From NCBI GenBank assembly GCA_940671915.1, contig CALNVZ010003435.1, forward strand, positions 4,561,365 to 4,625,364: a stretch of 64,000 nt of DNA. Direction: 5' to 3'. Of this stretch, positions 1 to 11,597 are shown piece by piece. Under the pieces are notes generated by a model, which did not search any database, was not told where the DNA came from, and saw only the letters and a list, made by a program, of their open reading frames with translations. Source of the stretch: Paracentrotus lividus. Its lineage: Eukaryota > Echinodermata > Echinoidea > Camarodonta > Echinidae. Positions within the stretch are counted from its first letter, which is position 1; each line of letters opens with the position of its first letter. The position numbers and the translations under genes were made by a program.

Positions 1-473
1 CAGTGGACATTACAACGATTAAATCACAGGAAATACCACAGATTTTCAGGCTTGTCATATTTGTGCATGCCTTTTGTTGTGAAAGCAAATATCAAACATT
101 TTTTTTGTTCTTTTAATAATTCATGGTCAGCATGCTAAGTAGGGAGTGGAGAATGTGCACATATTGTGTGCGGGGTCTTAATGTTTCTGATGACCGAGAT
201 GATAAAAGAAAATGTCTGTTAAATGCTTAGAGACACAGTCTAACTATGTTTTAGGCACTTATTTAATGTAAATCATATTTTTTATTTCATTTGGGCTAAT
301 GGTCAAACTTCGGCCAATAAGTGACCAATAAGTGACCAGAACCTTATGGGTAGGTTGAATAAGACCTCTATTTTTTAAATCAGCATCAATTGTTGCCACT
401 TCTCTACCACTAGTCAACTCTTTAGTGAAATGAGTTGAACGAAAGGATAATACATCTACATAATATACACGTG
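1..473. other. Unannotated AT-rich DNA
   Basis: No coding signal, RNA gene or clear repeat was seen. It leads into the foldback element that starts near 476. Confidence 0.5.
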
Positions 474-475
474 TA

Positions 476-1533
476 CAGGGTGTTTCCGAAAAAAGGAAAC
501 CCAACTTTGATCAACAATAATTTCAAAAATATTCCAATAGTGATTATGAAATTTATATCACTGTAAAGTGCAACTCATTGCCATTCTAATGATACCTCGC
601 TCACCTCACCAATGTCACGCATCACTAAACCCCATTGTTTTGAAAAGGTCTTGTAAAATTGTGCGTGGTTCACTTTCATGCACCTTGAGATGGTTTGTGT
701 GAATGTGCCTGGAAAGGAAACCCAACTTTGATCATCAATAACTTCAAGAATATTTCAGTGGTGATTACGAATTTAATATCATTGGAAAGTACAACTCATT
801 ATTACCATTCTAATGACACCTCTCTCAGCTCACCAATATCATGCATCACTGAACCCCATTGTTTTGAAAATTGTCTCGCAAAATTGTGATAGGTTCTCGT
901 TCATGCTCCTTGAGATGAGTTGCTTCAAAGATTCCTAACAAATCTAAGTAAAGCATTCCAGTGACTTAAAATAAATGAGTTTGATAAATGGGTTGGAAAT
1001 TTTTACTTATTTAGTCCTTTAATCTTACCATCCAGGTAATTTGAACATGTTTGTGGGTCACGACAACCCAGAGAACCTTCAGTTCCCCATGGATAATGTA
1101 AGAAGCATGACAGTGCATTCAAGTCACCAATTGCAAATATTTTACAGAACATGGGGTTCGTGATGCGTGACATTGGTGAGCTGAAAGAAGATAATCAATA
1201 CAATTGATGAATGAGTCGCGCTTTCCATGATTTATAAACGTCATATCACTACTGTCATGTTTTTTAAAAAGATTGATGATGAAAGTTGGGTTCCCTTTCT
1301 AGGCACATTGCAGCAAGCCATCTCAATGAGCGTGAAAGTGAACACTCACAATTTTGCAAGACATTTTCAAAACAATGAGGTTCATGAATGCGTGTCATTT
1401 GGTGCAGCTGAGCGGGGTATCATTAAAAATTGTAATGAGTTGCACTTTCCAAGTGAATATAAATTTTATAATCACCATGGTAATATTTTAAATTATTGAT
1501 GATCAAACTGGTTTCCTTTTTTCGTGGTCACCG
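476..1533. mobile_element. Foldback DNA element with nested inverted repeats, TA-flanked
   Basis: The left end reads CAGGGTGTTTCCGAAAAAAG and continues with GGAAACCCAACTTTGATCA. The right end (about 1495-1533) is the imperfect reverse complement, TGATCAAACTGGTTTCC followed by TTTTTTCGTGGTCACCG. Both ends are bordered by TA (474-475 and 1534-1535), suggesting a TA target-site duplication. The GGAAACCCAACTTTGATCA module occurs twice in the left arm (about 495 and 718) and twice inverted in the right arm (about 1280 and 1505), so each arm is itself duplicated. There is no transposase frame; the short open frames at 695-889 and 1227-1499 lie inside the arms. The CAGGGTGT-type end is common in invertebrate DNA transposons; assigning it to Tc1/mariner is inference from the TA alone. 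Confidence 0.72.
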
Positions 1534-1535
1534 TA

Positions 1536-4500
1536 TACACTAATACATGTAATTACATGGCTTGTTTTTTTTTATAGCAAAATCCTGCCAAAATGCAAAA
1601 TTGGTCACTTTTCCGGTCAAACTGCCTAAATGACAGGCTGTCCAATATTTAGGAAAATGGATGTGCAGTATTATTTTAGACCCAGGACGTTTTTAAATGG
1701 TTTTGGGAGTGGAAAACATCACTTGGTATGATCTGATTTGGTCGGATTTTGGCTGCAATTTGGGCCCCAAAAGTAAAAAATTACAATTTTTGGCCGAAAT
1801 TGACCAAATGAGCCCTTTTAATGACCCAGCGAGTCAATAAACCACTTTTTCTGAAATCAGCGCACATTTTTACATCAGGATTAGGTTTAAAAATCCATTT
1901 ATCGGAAAAAATTATCAGAAATAAAATACCTTGACCACAATGACCAAATGGTCATTTTTTGACAAAAATGGCCAAAATGGCCGAAGTGTCATGGGTACGG
2001 TCAGTAAGAGGCACATTTTTGAAGAATCAGCGCAAAATTTTTACTCTAGATGAGACCTTCAAACCTTCCCCCAGCAAAAATGCTTGATTAACGGCCTGGT
2101 CCTCCTAGGGAACTGAGCGGCGCAGAAAATTTATACCGGTTCTACATTAATGTCAACAAAACCCGCGCAGTATAACGGCGGGAAGCGACCGATTGACAAT
2201 GCATGCAATTATTACTTAGCGTACAAAAACTCGCCTAAGAAAAACTCCCCTGTGTAAATGTCTGGTCAGTCGGATCCGTTTCGAGCTAATTTCTCCTGGA
2301 CATGAAATAAATAATTGAACTTTATCATAGTTTTCGATAGGTAGATGCTTCAGACCAGATGGAAAATACATTTTGGAAGCCTATAACACCATTGTGCTAA
2401 AGTTGTAATCAGAATCTTATTCACATAGATTGATGTTCCTACGATTTGATATAATAGTGATCTTGTCACAATCTGCGAAACGCCGTCCACATGCGATATG
2501 CAGTGATATGCGAAATATTGACCATCGAGTAAGATCGTTTTGACAATGTTCAAAGTGACAGGACTTTTTTTTAACAATCGAAATGAATTTACCATCTCTG
2601 GAAAGGTGAGAATTCAAGCTTTAAAAACGGCTGATCATTAAGCTGTTATATAATTATGCGTTATCAGGAAGAAATAATTATGTGGCGTATGAGCTATTTT
2701 GAGAAGCAAAATTTGCATATTGTACAGGGATATTGATTCTGATTAGGGTTTCGAATTGACACAAGTGACAGGACTTTTTTCCCCTTTGCAGTAAGTTATC
2801 CTATTTTGAAAAAAAAGACTTAACGTAAATATTCACAGTTGATCATTTCTTTGAAAGGTAGTTGCTCGCCATAATCAAGAAAGCAAAGTGAAAAACTGTG
2901 CAAAATACAAAATGTCTATGCAGCGTTGATTTGCGTAGGTGATAGCGCCCTCTTCCTCTTAAGTTTACAACTAGAATTGATATGTTCAACGGTCCTCGCA
3001 TATTAGACAAAGAAAACACTTCAGTCTTCCTGAAGCACTTGAAGAATCACCCCTAAGAGACTTGTGATGATCCGTGAAGAGTGTAGGGGTACAGTTCCAG
3101 AGGTTGGTGATCTCGTGGAAGACTGGGACAAATGAGAAAGGGTCCCAATAAAACCAAATCGAATTCGTTATCAAGTCGGCGTTGGGTGCATGTTTGTAAC
3201 TTTTCCTACATAGATTCCTAACTGGCAACTCCAATTTGGAGGGTAATTCTTTACACAGTGTGTCATCGTGGCTTGATGCATCCCATATTGGGCGTTAATT
3301 GGGCGATATTCCCAGCTGGTTTTGGCGGGAAAGCGAAGCCCCCTATTTATCCAATCACGTCGCATTAAAGGATCCATCAGTATGATGTGTCAATCGTTTG
3401 ATGGGTGCACAAGGAGATATTTGGTATCTTTATCATTTTGACTCAAAATCCTGGATCTGTCATTATTATTTTACTTTGGTACACTCACTGCACATGCTGA
3501 CAGTGCACTTTGCTGTATGCGATCAATTACGGGAGATAAATGGTTAATTGATGTGAAGATATGCAGACGTCATACAGAAAATAAGAAGGGAAAGAAAGGG
3601 CGATGACCTCACAGTAGTCCTATTATAAGTCGGCTCATCTTAAATGGACAAAAATTATGACGCAAGACAATCATCAACCGATTATCAATGGGTGAATTCT
3701 AAAATTGATAAATAACTTTAAGTGGATATTCTACAAAAAAGCAGATGACGGAGGGAACTTTAATGGATGAAAACACGTAGGGCCAAGCGGATACAATGAA
3801 TCATGTTCAACACAGAGAAAGACTAAATATTGGGAGGTTTATCGATGTTCTACACCGTGTCTATAGCTATATGACATTAACGGACTTTACCCTCGCGCGA
3901 GAGAAATTCAACTTCCGCCAGTATCATTGATTGATAGTTTCCCCTCAAGACTGTAAATCATCTTTTTATAAATGCGACACCCTTGCTCAAGGTTATCATC
4001 ATGCAACATGACCCATGAGTTTTATTAACACGACACACAACATGGAAATGATTCGCCATTATAATTGTTCTTCGCTTGGTGTTACAAGAAAGATAGTTAT
4101 GATTGAGGGTCTGGCTCGATGAGGCTACAACTCAATGAGATAACTAGATGATTAGTTGGAGTCGACTATCTTCTGTCGCCTCACTCGTCCGCAGGGACCC
4201 ACGGCGGTTCCCTGAGGTACACCACTTAAGTGAAGATGATGGAATGAGAATGTATCATCACAAAAAGGGGTGGGACTTCCAAGGTGAAGGGGCACGGTGG
4301 CTACAGGTGGGGTACACAGTCTATAGAAATAAGACTGAAGTGAAATTACTGCATCGGGAATACAAGGTCACACCCAACCCACTAAGCGTTAAAGAACTTG
4401 AAACTTTATCAGAGATAGAAAGACACGAGGAATGAAATGTCACAGGTTTGAAATGTGAAAATTTATTCTACCGTGTTATTCGTGACAGCTCAATGAGACT

Positions 4501-4595
4501 GACATTCCCCCGTAAACTACAATAATTATTGTATTCCATGTATGGCGTCTGTCAGAGTATACACCCGACACAGACATCAGACGAAGCTTGTATGG
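1536..4595. other. No supported gene
   Basis: AT-rich sequence. Two loosely related phrases, ATCAGCGCACATTTTTAC (about 1856) and ATCAGCGCAAAATTTTTAC (about 2025), suggest old repeat-derived DNA. GTGACAGGACTTTTTT also occurs twice, near 2549 and 2764. No splice-consistent or domain-bearing frame was found. Confidence 0.4.
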
Positions 4596-5058
4596 TTAAA
4601 GGTAGTGTCATCCTTTTTCACAAATTGCGAAAACTAATACAATTTGGCATAACTTTAGAATATGATCAACCTATACTGTCTATTCAATCTTGCTGTCATA
4701 GGTTGCCCAGATCAGTAATATGAAACGAAAATCTGATCTAGAACAGCTCTCCATCAACATCGTTGATATTATATCCCGTGCAGCACGGACCACACACAGA
4801 AATATACACACGGCGCATCAGCGTGCATTATTCTCGGCGCTAACGGTCAATGGTTTGCACCGTACGGTATAATTTTCGAGGTTCGAAAAAATGGGAATGA
4901 ATTTTGATAATCGCAATATAAAGACAAACATACACATTTGAGCTAAATAATCATGTTGTGGGAATATATAGTCATTGATATACTATGATCATGATGATAT
5001 CCTCTCAAAAACTAGAAATGTAATATTTTTGCCTGCAAAAGGATGACACTACCTTTAA
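4596..5058. mobile_element. TTAA-flanked MITE, family A copy 1
   Basis: A 463-bp unit including its flanking TTAA tetranucleotides (4596-4599 and 5055-5058). Termini are perfect inverted repeats: left AGGTAGTGTCATCCTTTT, right AAAAGGATGACACTACCT. A second copy lies at 22759-23216 in the same orientation and matches along its whole length with scattered substitutions and short indels. The interior has a CpG-containing block (GTGCAGCACGGACC, CACCGTACGGTAT) and no coding frame. TTAA duplication is the hallmark of piggyBac-type transposases, so mobilisation by such an enzyme is inferred; the ends do not start with the CCC typical of classic piggyBac. Confidence 0.9.
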
Positions 5059-6530
5059 GGTAAGCCTGGATATTGCTGTCGTAAAGCGACATACAGTCCC
5101 AAACGGTAAAATACCTATGGTACAGATACAATTCTATTTTCACAAACTAATTATAATTAAAGTAGCCTTGTATTGCCCAGTTATGAATAAATAGATAATA
5201 TCTATACTTAAAGTTAAGGCTACTTCTATGAACAAAGTGATAATATTCAAACACTATCAATGTTTCATAATCCTTTGGTGGCCTGTTATAACTTTTAAGA
5301 TCTGCTTAAATATCCTAATTGATAGCAGGTACAATGAGTTAAAAATAACACGTTCAATGAGGCTTAAAAGTGTGATAATTTTGTCTGGACTAAAAACCTC
5401 AGACAGACCACATCGTGAGGTCAAGGCCGCGCGGTGCACACCGGGAAGCCATGTCAAGTTGAAGTACAGTCATCTTTCCTTTGAATATTGGGATTTTATT
5501 TTTCTCTTTCCATTTTTCATTACCATTTTACATGGCAGCAATAGGTCACTCCCGCAGGATCTACAGGATACAAATTAATTACTACCTGAAAACACAGCCG
5601 ACTACGTCTTTTCAATTTATTTGAAATAAAGCAGGCGTTTTGCAATCTCGATTTAAAAAGAAATGGATTCGTCGTAGAGGGCCTATATTTTGTTTCATTG
5701 GACGATCATTGTTAACGCTTCATAATTCATAGAATGCACAGAACTGTCCATACAATTCTTTTCTTTTACCAGACACGGATCCAGCGATCGTTGTTTTAAA
5801 AGATTGTATAGGCCCAATTGTCTGAGGACCTTAAGCGGCTCTGTCATTTTGGGGCATGAGCCTAGATTTCAATTGTATGGCATAAGGCCGGATATATAAA
5901 TTATAATACGCTGCTGTTTAAGATGTATTTCTAAGACATATGGATGTGCATGGTATTTCAGGACATTACCCATAGTTTAAAACAAAAAATACGAAGTGAC
6001 TTCATATATTAAACACAAGATGATCATTATACAAAATGCGATATTTGAATGGGACATCTAATTTGACTACCGCTGTGACAGTGACAATGTATCCATTTAT
6101 CCTACTTGAAATACAAGACGATTACACAGAAAATCGGGTCACTGCATCTTTGTTCTCTGAAATTTATGACTGATCGATAAAAAAAGAATAGTTGGCAATA
6201 TACTCGGAAGCCTAATAAACATCACGAACTGATGAGCCGATCACATATTAAAAAGCCCCAAATATCGTTTTCATTATGGATGGTTCCGTTTCACACTGTT
6301 TGTCTTATCTATATGTATCTGGTTTCTTAAAGCTCAGCTAAGCACACATGGTAAATGGTATCACCTACGGAACAATTATATTACGATGACTGGTGAATTA
6401 TTGGATGGTCAGTGACAAGTACCGTATCAATATCACCGTAAGGTGTCAATCTTAATTCATAGCACCGTGTCGTATAGACATCCTATATGGGTGAGCTCAT
6501 CTTTACGACAGAACGGTTCACACTAGTTAT
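5059..6530. other. No supported gene
   Basis: Contains one short inverted pair, AAGTAGCCTT near 5159 and AAGGCTACTT near 5215, making a ~70-bp hairpin of unknown meaning. The open frames are short and lack recognisable domains. Confidence 0.4.
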
Positions 6531-6532
6531 AA

Positions 6533-6773
6533 AACACTGTGTTCAGTGGTGTTACGTCTTGCTAAGATGTCAACATATCGGCTGGTGTGAACATGGGTCG
6601 TTTGTCAGATTTTTGGAAGGTTTATTATTTTTCACCACACTGATAGGTTTATCCTAAGTGCTAGGAGAGAGCCCTGCCGGAAGAAAACACAGTGTCACAC
6701 AGTATGAAAATAATCTTAACACACCGTGACACAGTGTGTTCTTATTGTGCCGTATTGTTTCCAGTACCGACAC

Positions 6774-6832
<59 letters not shown>

Positions 6833-6960
6833 ATCCACACAGTCGTCTCTGTCAACACAGTGTCCGAGTCCTTCACAATGTGACGACTGTTTGGATTTGG
6901 CCCATTTTCACAGTGTTTCCACAGTTTGGACACACTGTGCTTGACTCTGTGTTCTTTTTT
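6533..6960. repeat. ACACAGTGT-rich inverted-motif cluster around poly(A)
   Basis: The motif ACACAGTGT or its complement ACACTGTGT, with variants, recurs about ten times in 430 bp, for example near 6533, 6689, 6732, 6857, 6911 and 6930. It occurs on both sides of the 50-A run. The density and mixed orientation resemble the remains of a foldback element, but no clean terminal pair or target duplication was found. Confidence 0.5.
6777..6826. repeat. Poly(A) run, 50 bp
   Basis: Uninterrupted A tract after GACACTGT. It creates artificial poly-lysine or poly-phenylalanine frames in both directions. It could be an expanded homopolymer inside the surrounding inverted-motif cluster; no retroposed transcript is evident upstream. 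Confidence 0.95.
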
Positions 6961-7849
6961 CGGTAGGGAAGAAGGGGGGGGGGCTTGGGAGGGGGAGTGG
7001 AGTGCACTATGTCTCTCATTTTATGCCTTGCATCCAGATAAAGTTATATCAACCAATGAAATACAATCACTCAGAAAGTCCATATTAATTACTAAATATA
7101 CAAAATCATTAATTTCATCACATATTTTGTTGACAAGGGTAATAAAAACAGAGAGCAATGGGAAAGGTGTAAAGATTTTATGCACCTGTCTCTGAATCCA
7201 TTCTGTGTGTATCCTGGCTGCCCACCCCAAGGGAATGAAGAATTGGGGGAACAAAGGAAGGCAGAATGATAGAAATAGACAGTCATCATTTTACATTATT
7301 AACACAGCTCAACTGAATTGACGGTGATGACGTCTCTTCAAATTTAATCAATCCTATCAATTTTTTCAATGGGTTGAGGTAAAACTTTTATATCAATAAA
7401 TCTGTTTTGAATAAGACCTCGTTTTCCTTGATTTCGAATGTTTGTCTTGGAATGTAGTAATGCCAAATGAAATCCCATAGACCGAAATATCGTAATAGTT
7501 ATTATAACTTTAACTGTGGTAAGTGACTCTGAAATTGTGGACAAAACACATTTTAAAATCTGTTTTACGATCGATGGAGCTATAAAACATTTTACCAAGT
7601 CAAAGTGTATTATCCTTCCATGCAAACTGGATCTATACTGCGGAACCTACAAACAACTGTAGCGTTTTCACGATACCCCATTAAGTTTGTTGACATGATC
7701 GATCAATACCTGACATGTCAGAGAGCCAACATGATGTTGACAAGGAGAAACACTCAGTGTTTTACAGAAACAAACCTAATATTTGGCAAAATACTCGACA
7801 AAATTCGCAATGCCAGGTGTTCACTGCTCGCTGATACCGCATGATGCAG
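6961..7849. other. No supported gene
   Basis: Starts with a G-rich stretch (6969-7000) and continues as ordinary AT-rich DNA up to the 117-bp tandem array. No domain-bearing frame was recognised. Confidence 0.4.
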
Positions 7850-8237
7850 TTGCAACCCTCAAACCGACTACAAGCCGAAGAGATCTTGGTCATTCAGAGT
7901 AATGTAGGATTTAGATCGATCCGGAGTCGGTTATTTTGCCGGTTTGACCGAAGTGGAAAACCATAGTCGCACCCCTCAAACCGTCTACAAGCCGAAAAAT
8001 TATTGTTCATTTGAAATAATGCTGGTTTAACATCGATTCAGTTCCGGTTATTTTGCAGGTTTGACCGGAGTAGATTGTCGCACCCTTCAAACCGACCACA
8101 AGCCGAAGAGGTGTTGGTCATTTGGAATAATGAAGGTTTGAGATCGATGCGATGCCGCATGTTTTGCCAGTATTACTGAAGTAGAAAACCACAGTCGCAT
8201 CCTTCAAACCGAAAACACACCGATGAGATGTTGGTCG
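7850..8237. repeat. ~117-bp tandem array, about 3.3 units
   Basis: Unit starts are visible near 7850, 7967, 8078 and 8195, each beginning TYGCAnCCYTCAAACCG and later carrying GGTTTGACCGRAGT. Periods are 117, 111 and 117 bp, and the units are diverged. The fourth unit stops abruptly at TTGGTCG where a MITE-bounded insertion begins, and sequence like the missing part resumes after 9828. Confidence 0.85.
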
Positions 8238-8239
8238 TA

Positions 8240-8708
8240 TAGGGGGCACACGAGTAAATAGACGCCCATAGGCTCACGTGTTAAATTAACGCTCTTCAAA
8301 AACTGACATCCCAAAATTCTGTCGATGGAAATCGTTTTAATTATCACAGCAAAGTTAAAATTTAAAGGACTCAGAGTTAAGAGACTTACAGAAAATTTTG
8401 TCAGCTCAAACAAAAACCAAGAATCCTTGAGCGAGACTATGACAAAAGAGACGACTTTTGTAGGCGTGATTTAGAAGATGTACAAAATTACGAAAAAGAT
8501 TCCTAAAATATACGCCAAAGTGTCTAATCTTCAACTAAATGGTAAATTATGAAAGAGTAGGACTTCTAGCACATATTTATTCATTAAACATCAACATAAA
8601 ACCATTTAATGATTTTATATGACTATTTTCCTCAATGAAAATGACCCCATCTTTAGTACGCCTTCCCAAAAAACCTTGCGTGCATATCATTTACTCGTGT
8701 GTACCCTA
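8240..8708. mobile_element. MITE family B copy 1, TA-flanked
   Basis: Termini are TAGGGGGCACACGAGTAAAT on the left and ATTTACTCGTGTGTACCCTA on the right. TA precedes and follows (8238-8239 and 8709-8710). It is about 97% identical by eye to the copy at 9355-9826 and in the same orientation. No coding frame. Confidence 0.88.
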
Positions 8709-8710
8709 TA

Positions 8711-9352
8711 GTGGGGGTCATATTTAAAAAATATTGTATTTTTTGTGTTTAATGTAAAGAGTTTGATCAACTGATAAAACTGGTACCAAGCATTCATTGT
8801 ATAAGCAAGGAATTTGCAAACAGGAGTTGAAAAACAGACCCCGTGCCGACCCCAATAAACGCGCAATAACAGCAATGTTGTTGAAAAATAATACTTGGGG
8901 TCCGGGGCGCGATCCCGGATGCCACAGGATGCCGCGGAAACTGGCGAGCTAGTTATTGGTTTACAAGCAGGTCGATCAAAATCAGTGTTTGTATTCTTAA
9001 AAGAAACCCCCCCCTCTGTCTATCTTTATACCATAACCCCCCCCGCCCCGATTAAAAGCGGCAATAGAACTGAAAACAAAATCTACCCCCCCCCCCGTGC
9101 TTGCTCATTATTTTTTCACATCGACGCTCACATAAATAAAAAAACGGGCCGAGGTTTTACAGAGCTAAAGTTCTTATTTTGTCTCTTATTTGACGTTGAT
9201 ATACGAAGCACCAAAAATGATTTAAATCCACTGAGTGTACCAAATGTCCGAGTTTCTAGTCTCTATAAACGCTCTCCGAGCATTGCCGAGTAAGTTTTGA
9301 CGATTCAAGAGACAGAAGACACTCCCCTTAAAACGTTAAATCTAGCCTCCGC
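8711..9352. other. Spacer between the two family B MITEs
   Basis: About 640 bp of sequence unlike the flanking tandem array. It contains several C runs (9007-9015, 9039-9050, 9087-9096) and a GC-richer patch near 8897-8950. One 132-codon plus-strand frame (8895-9293) reads through the C runs but has no recognisable domain. The segment is probably part of the same insertion, since array-like sequence resumes only after copy 2. Confidence 0.5.
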
Positions 9353-9354
9353 TA

Positions 9355-9826
9355 AAGGGGGCACACGAGTAAATAGACGCCCATAGGCTCACGTGTTAAA
9401 TTAACGCTCTTCAAAAACAGACATCCCAAAATTTTGTCGATGGAAATCGTTTTAATTATCACAGCAAAGTTAAAATTTAAAGGACTCAGAGTTAAGGGAC
9501 TTGTTATAGAAAATTTTGTCAGCTCAAACAAAAATCAAGAATCCTTGAGCGAGACTATGACAAAAGAGACGACTTTTGTAGGCGTGATTTAGTAGATGTA
9601 CAAAATTACGAAAAAGATTCCTAAATATACGCCAAAGTGTCTAATCTTCAACTAAATGGTAAATTATAAAAGAGTAGGACTTATGGCACATATTTATTCA
9701 TTAAACATCAACATAAAACCATTTAATGATTTTATATGACTATTTACCATCAATAAAAATGACCTCATCTTTAGTACGCCTTCCCAAAAAACCTTGCGTG
9801 CATATCATTTACTCGTGTGTACCCTA
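9355..9826. mobile_element. MITE family B copy 2, TA-flanked
   Basis: Left end AAGGGGGCACACGAGTAAAT, right end ATTTACTCGTGTGTACCCTA, bordered by TA at 9353-9354 and 9827-9828. It differs from copy 1 by roughly 16 substitutions and small indels, including a 4-base difference after GAGTTAAGRGACTT. Direct-repeat placement with copy 1 gives an LTR-like outline, but the units end in inverted repeats and lack TG..CA termini. Confidence 0.88.
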
Positions 9827-9828
9827 TA

Positions 9829-9870
9829 AAGTATTTAATGTTGGTTTGAGATAGAAGCGGCGTATTATCT
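9829..9870. repeat. Resumed fragment of the 117-bp tandem unit
   Basis: TTTAATGTTGGTTTGAGAT followed by AGAAGCGGCGTAT matches the array phrase TAATGAAGGTTTGAGAT followed by CGATGCGATGCCGCAT. This is the part of the fourth unit missing left of the insertion. Confidence 0.55.
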
Positions 9871-9991
9871 ATTTCGTCGGTGTAATATACAAAAAATAGT
9901 CAGATTAAAGAAAAATTATGAAGGCTGGAAGAGACTACAGATCGTTATTTAGGGTTTATTTAGGTATGTGTTATGGTCAAGGTTAGTTATA

Positions 9992-10434
9992 CAGTCTGTG
10001 TCAAATAAAATGGTACAAGTGGAAAACATTTTTTTAAAGTATGAAGATTAATCACAGCTTGCTATTGTTTGGTATGTTCATAAAGCAGGAAGATCAGACT
10101 CCCACCTGCAATTTTTTCATCACATTTGGTTTGTAATTTTTGAAATATGACTAGTTTTCTACAATCAAGAAAAATCCATTTTACGCACGGCGTCCCATGC
10201 CTTTGTGTATAGGATTCGCATAATGGCCATGAAGTGCTCAATTTTGATTTGTTCCTCGTCGCACAAAATTTAGCATAACTTTTGTTTTACGAAAGCAAAT
10301 TATACAGCACAAAGCGCATCAGCAAGGAAATTTATTTGCCTTTAATTTGGTACCACATACACACATTATTTGAAAATATTTCACACCTAAATATTTTTTT
10401 TTTCCAACTGTACCATTCTTTTTGACACAGACTG
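9992..10434. mobile_element. TA-flanked MITE, Tc1/mariner-like ends (family C)
   Basis: A 443-bp unit with TA on both sides (9990-9991 and 10435-10436). The inverted ends begin CAGTCTGTGTCAAA and share AATGGTACA and TGGAAA blocks over about 33 bp with a few mismatches. TA duplication and CAGT-type ends fit Tc1/mariner mobilisation, which is inferred. No coding frame inside. Confidence 0.82.
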
Positions 10435-10436
10435 TA

Positions 10437-11597
10437 GTGTTAAGTCTAGGGCATAATTAATAATATTCATTCGATTGGTATCCGGGATTGAACGAGAAAT
10501 TGTGGCCTAATATAAACAAATGTAATAGACCAAAAGAAATACAACAATAGATTAAAAAATAATGTCTGCAAAATTAATGTTCGGACATGTAACATCTCTT
10601 GAAATGTCTTTCTCTCGCTGTTTCTCTGCCTCTCTTTGTCAAGCTCTACATACTGATTTATTGATGAGCTCAGTCAGTATAATGAAGACTGCTAAATGGC
10701 CTTTTAAAAGAACATGAATCATTATTGTGAAAGGCTCGAAAATAACCAACAAACTAATTGATCATAATTAATGGTCTAAAAATGTAACTTGATTAAGAAC
10801 CTTAATTACTCAAACAATTTGACGTATACAGTCATGTTTATGTTTCACAATTGATGTTGACAAGGGGGCAGGCAGGAATTGAATAATTTTGTCAAACAAA
10901 AGTTAAAACTCGCAAATTGGAATAAGAAATTACAGATTACAAGTAGAATTCGAGTCGTTAATCATTCGAGCGAGACTCCAAAACCACACTGACTTTGTTC
11001 AAATCTAATTACTTTGTCTGTGGTGTAACTTGATCCAGGTAGCTACGTACTACCCTTATGAACACCTTTTAGTTAACCGCAGCTCCTAATTTCTTGTTTC
11101 AATTGTTTTGATATTTTGTATAGCTTTTATAATCTTTTCTAACGTAATTTCATAACCACTGTCCTTGTCCTTAATACTTTTTTTTTTAGTTGGTTTCATA
11201 TTACGCATTGGCTATACGGTACGGCTCAAGACATCACAACATAAATCGTATTTCTTTTTATTTTGTTTACTTTTATCGAAAGGCTCTTATACCGGTAATA
11301 CCCTAAACCCGTACAATATACCCCTCAAATTTCAAAATTCAAAGTTGAGCAAAGATGGACCCACGAAATTGGAAAGGTTAGGGTTCGCGCGAAGTCAACC
11401 CGAACTTGATAAGATGTCTACAGAATGTTACACAATGGCACTCGAATAACACACGAAGAGTACACGAATGACCCGATGCTTCCTTGATCAGAACAAAAAT
11501 TTGAAATTTTCTATCATCGTGTGTCCATCCTTGCTCAACTTCGGGACAGTGTGACGCGGGCTCTAGTAATTAACTCGTAAATAAAAAAAGGGTAAAG
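10437..11597. other. No supported gene
   Basis: AT-rich DNA with several short frames. The 94-codon plus frame at 11165-11449 shows no domain and begins beside a T run. Confidence 0.4.

Noticed and set aside
4148..4435. 95-codon plus-strand frame with mixed polar composition
   Set aside because: No recognisable domain, no splice or promoter context, and one frame of this size is expected by chance in 64 kb.
8895..9293. 132-codon plus-strand frame between the family B MITEs
   Set aside because: It reads through several C runs as prolines and has no domain or homologous look.
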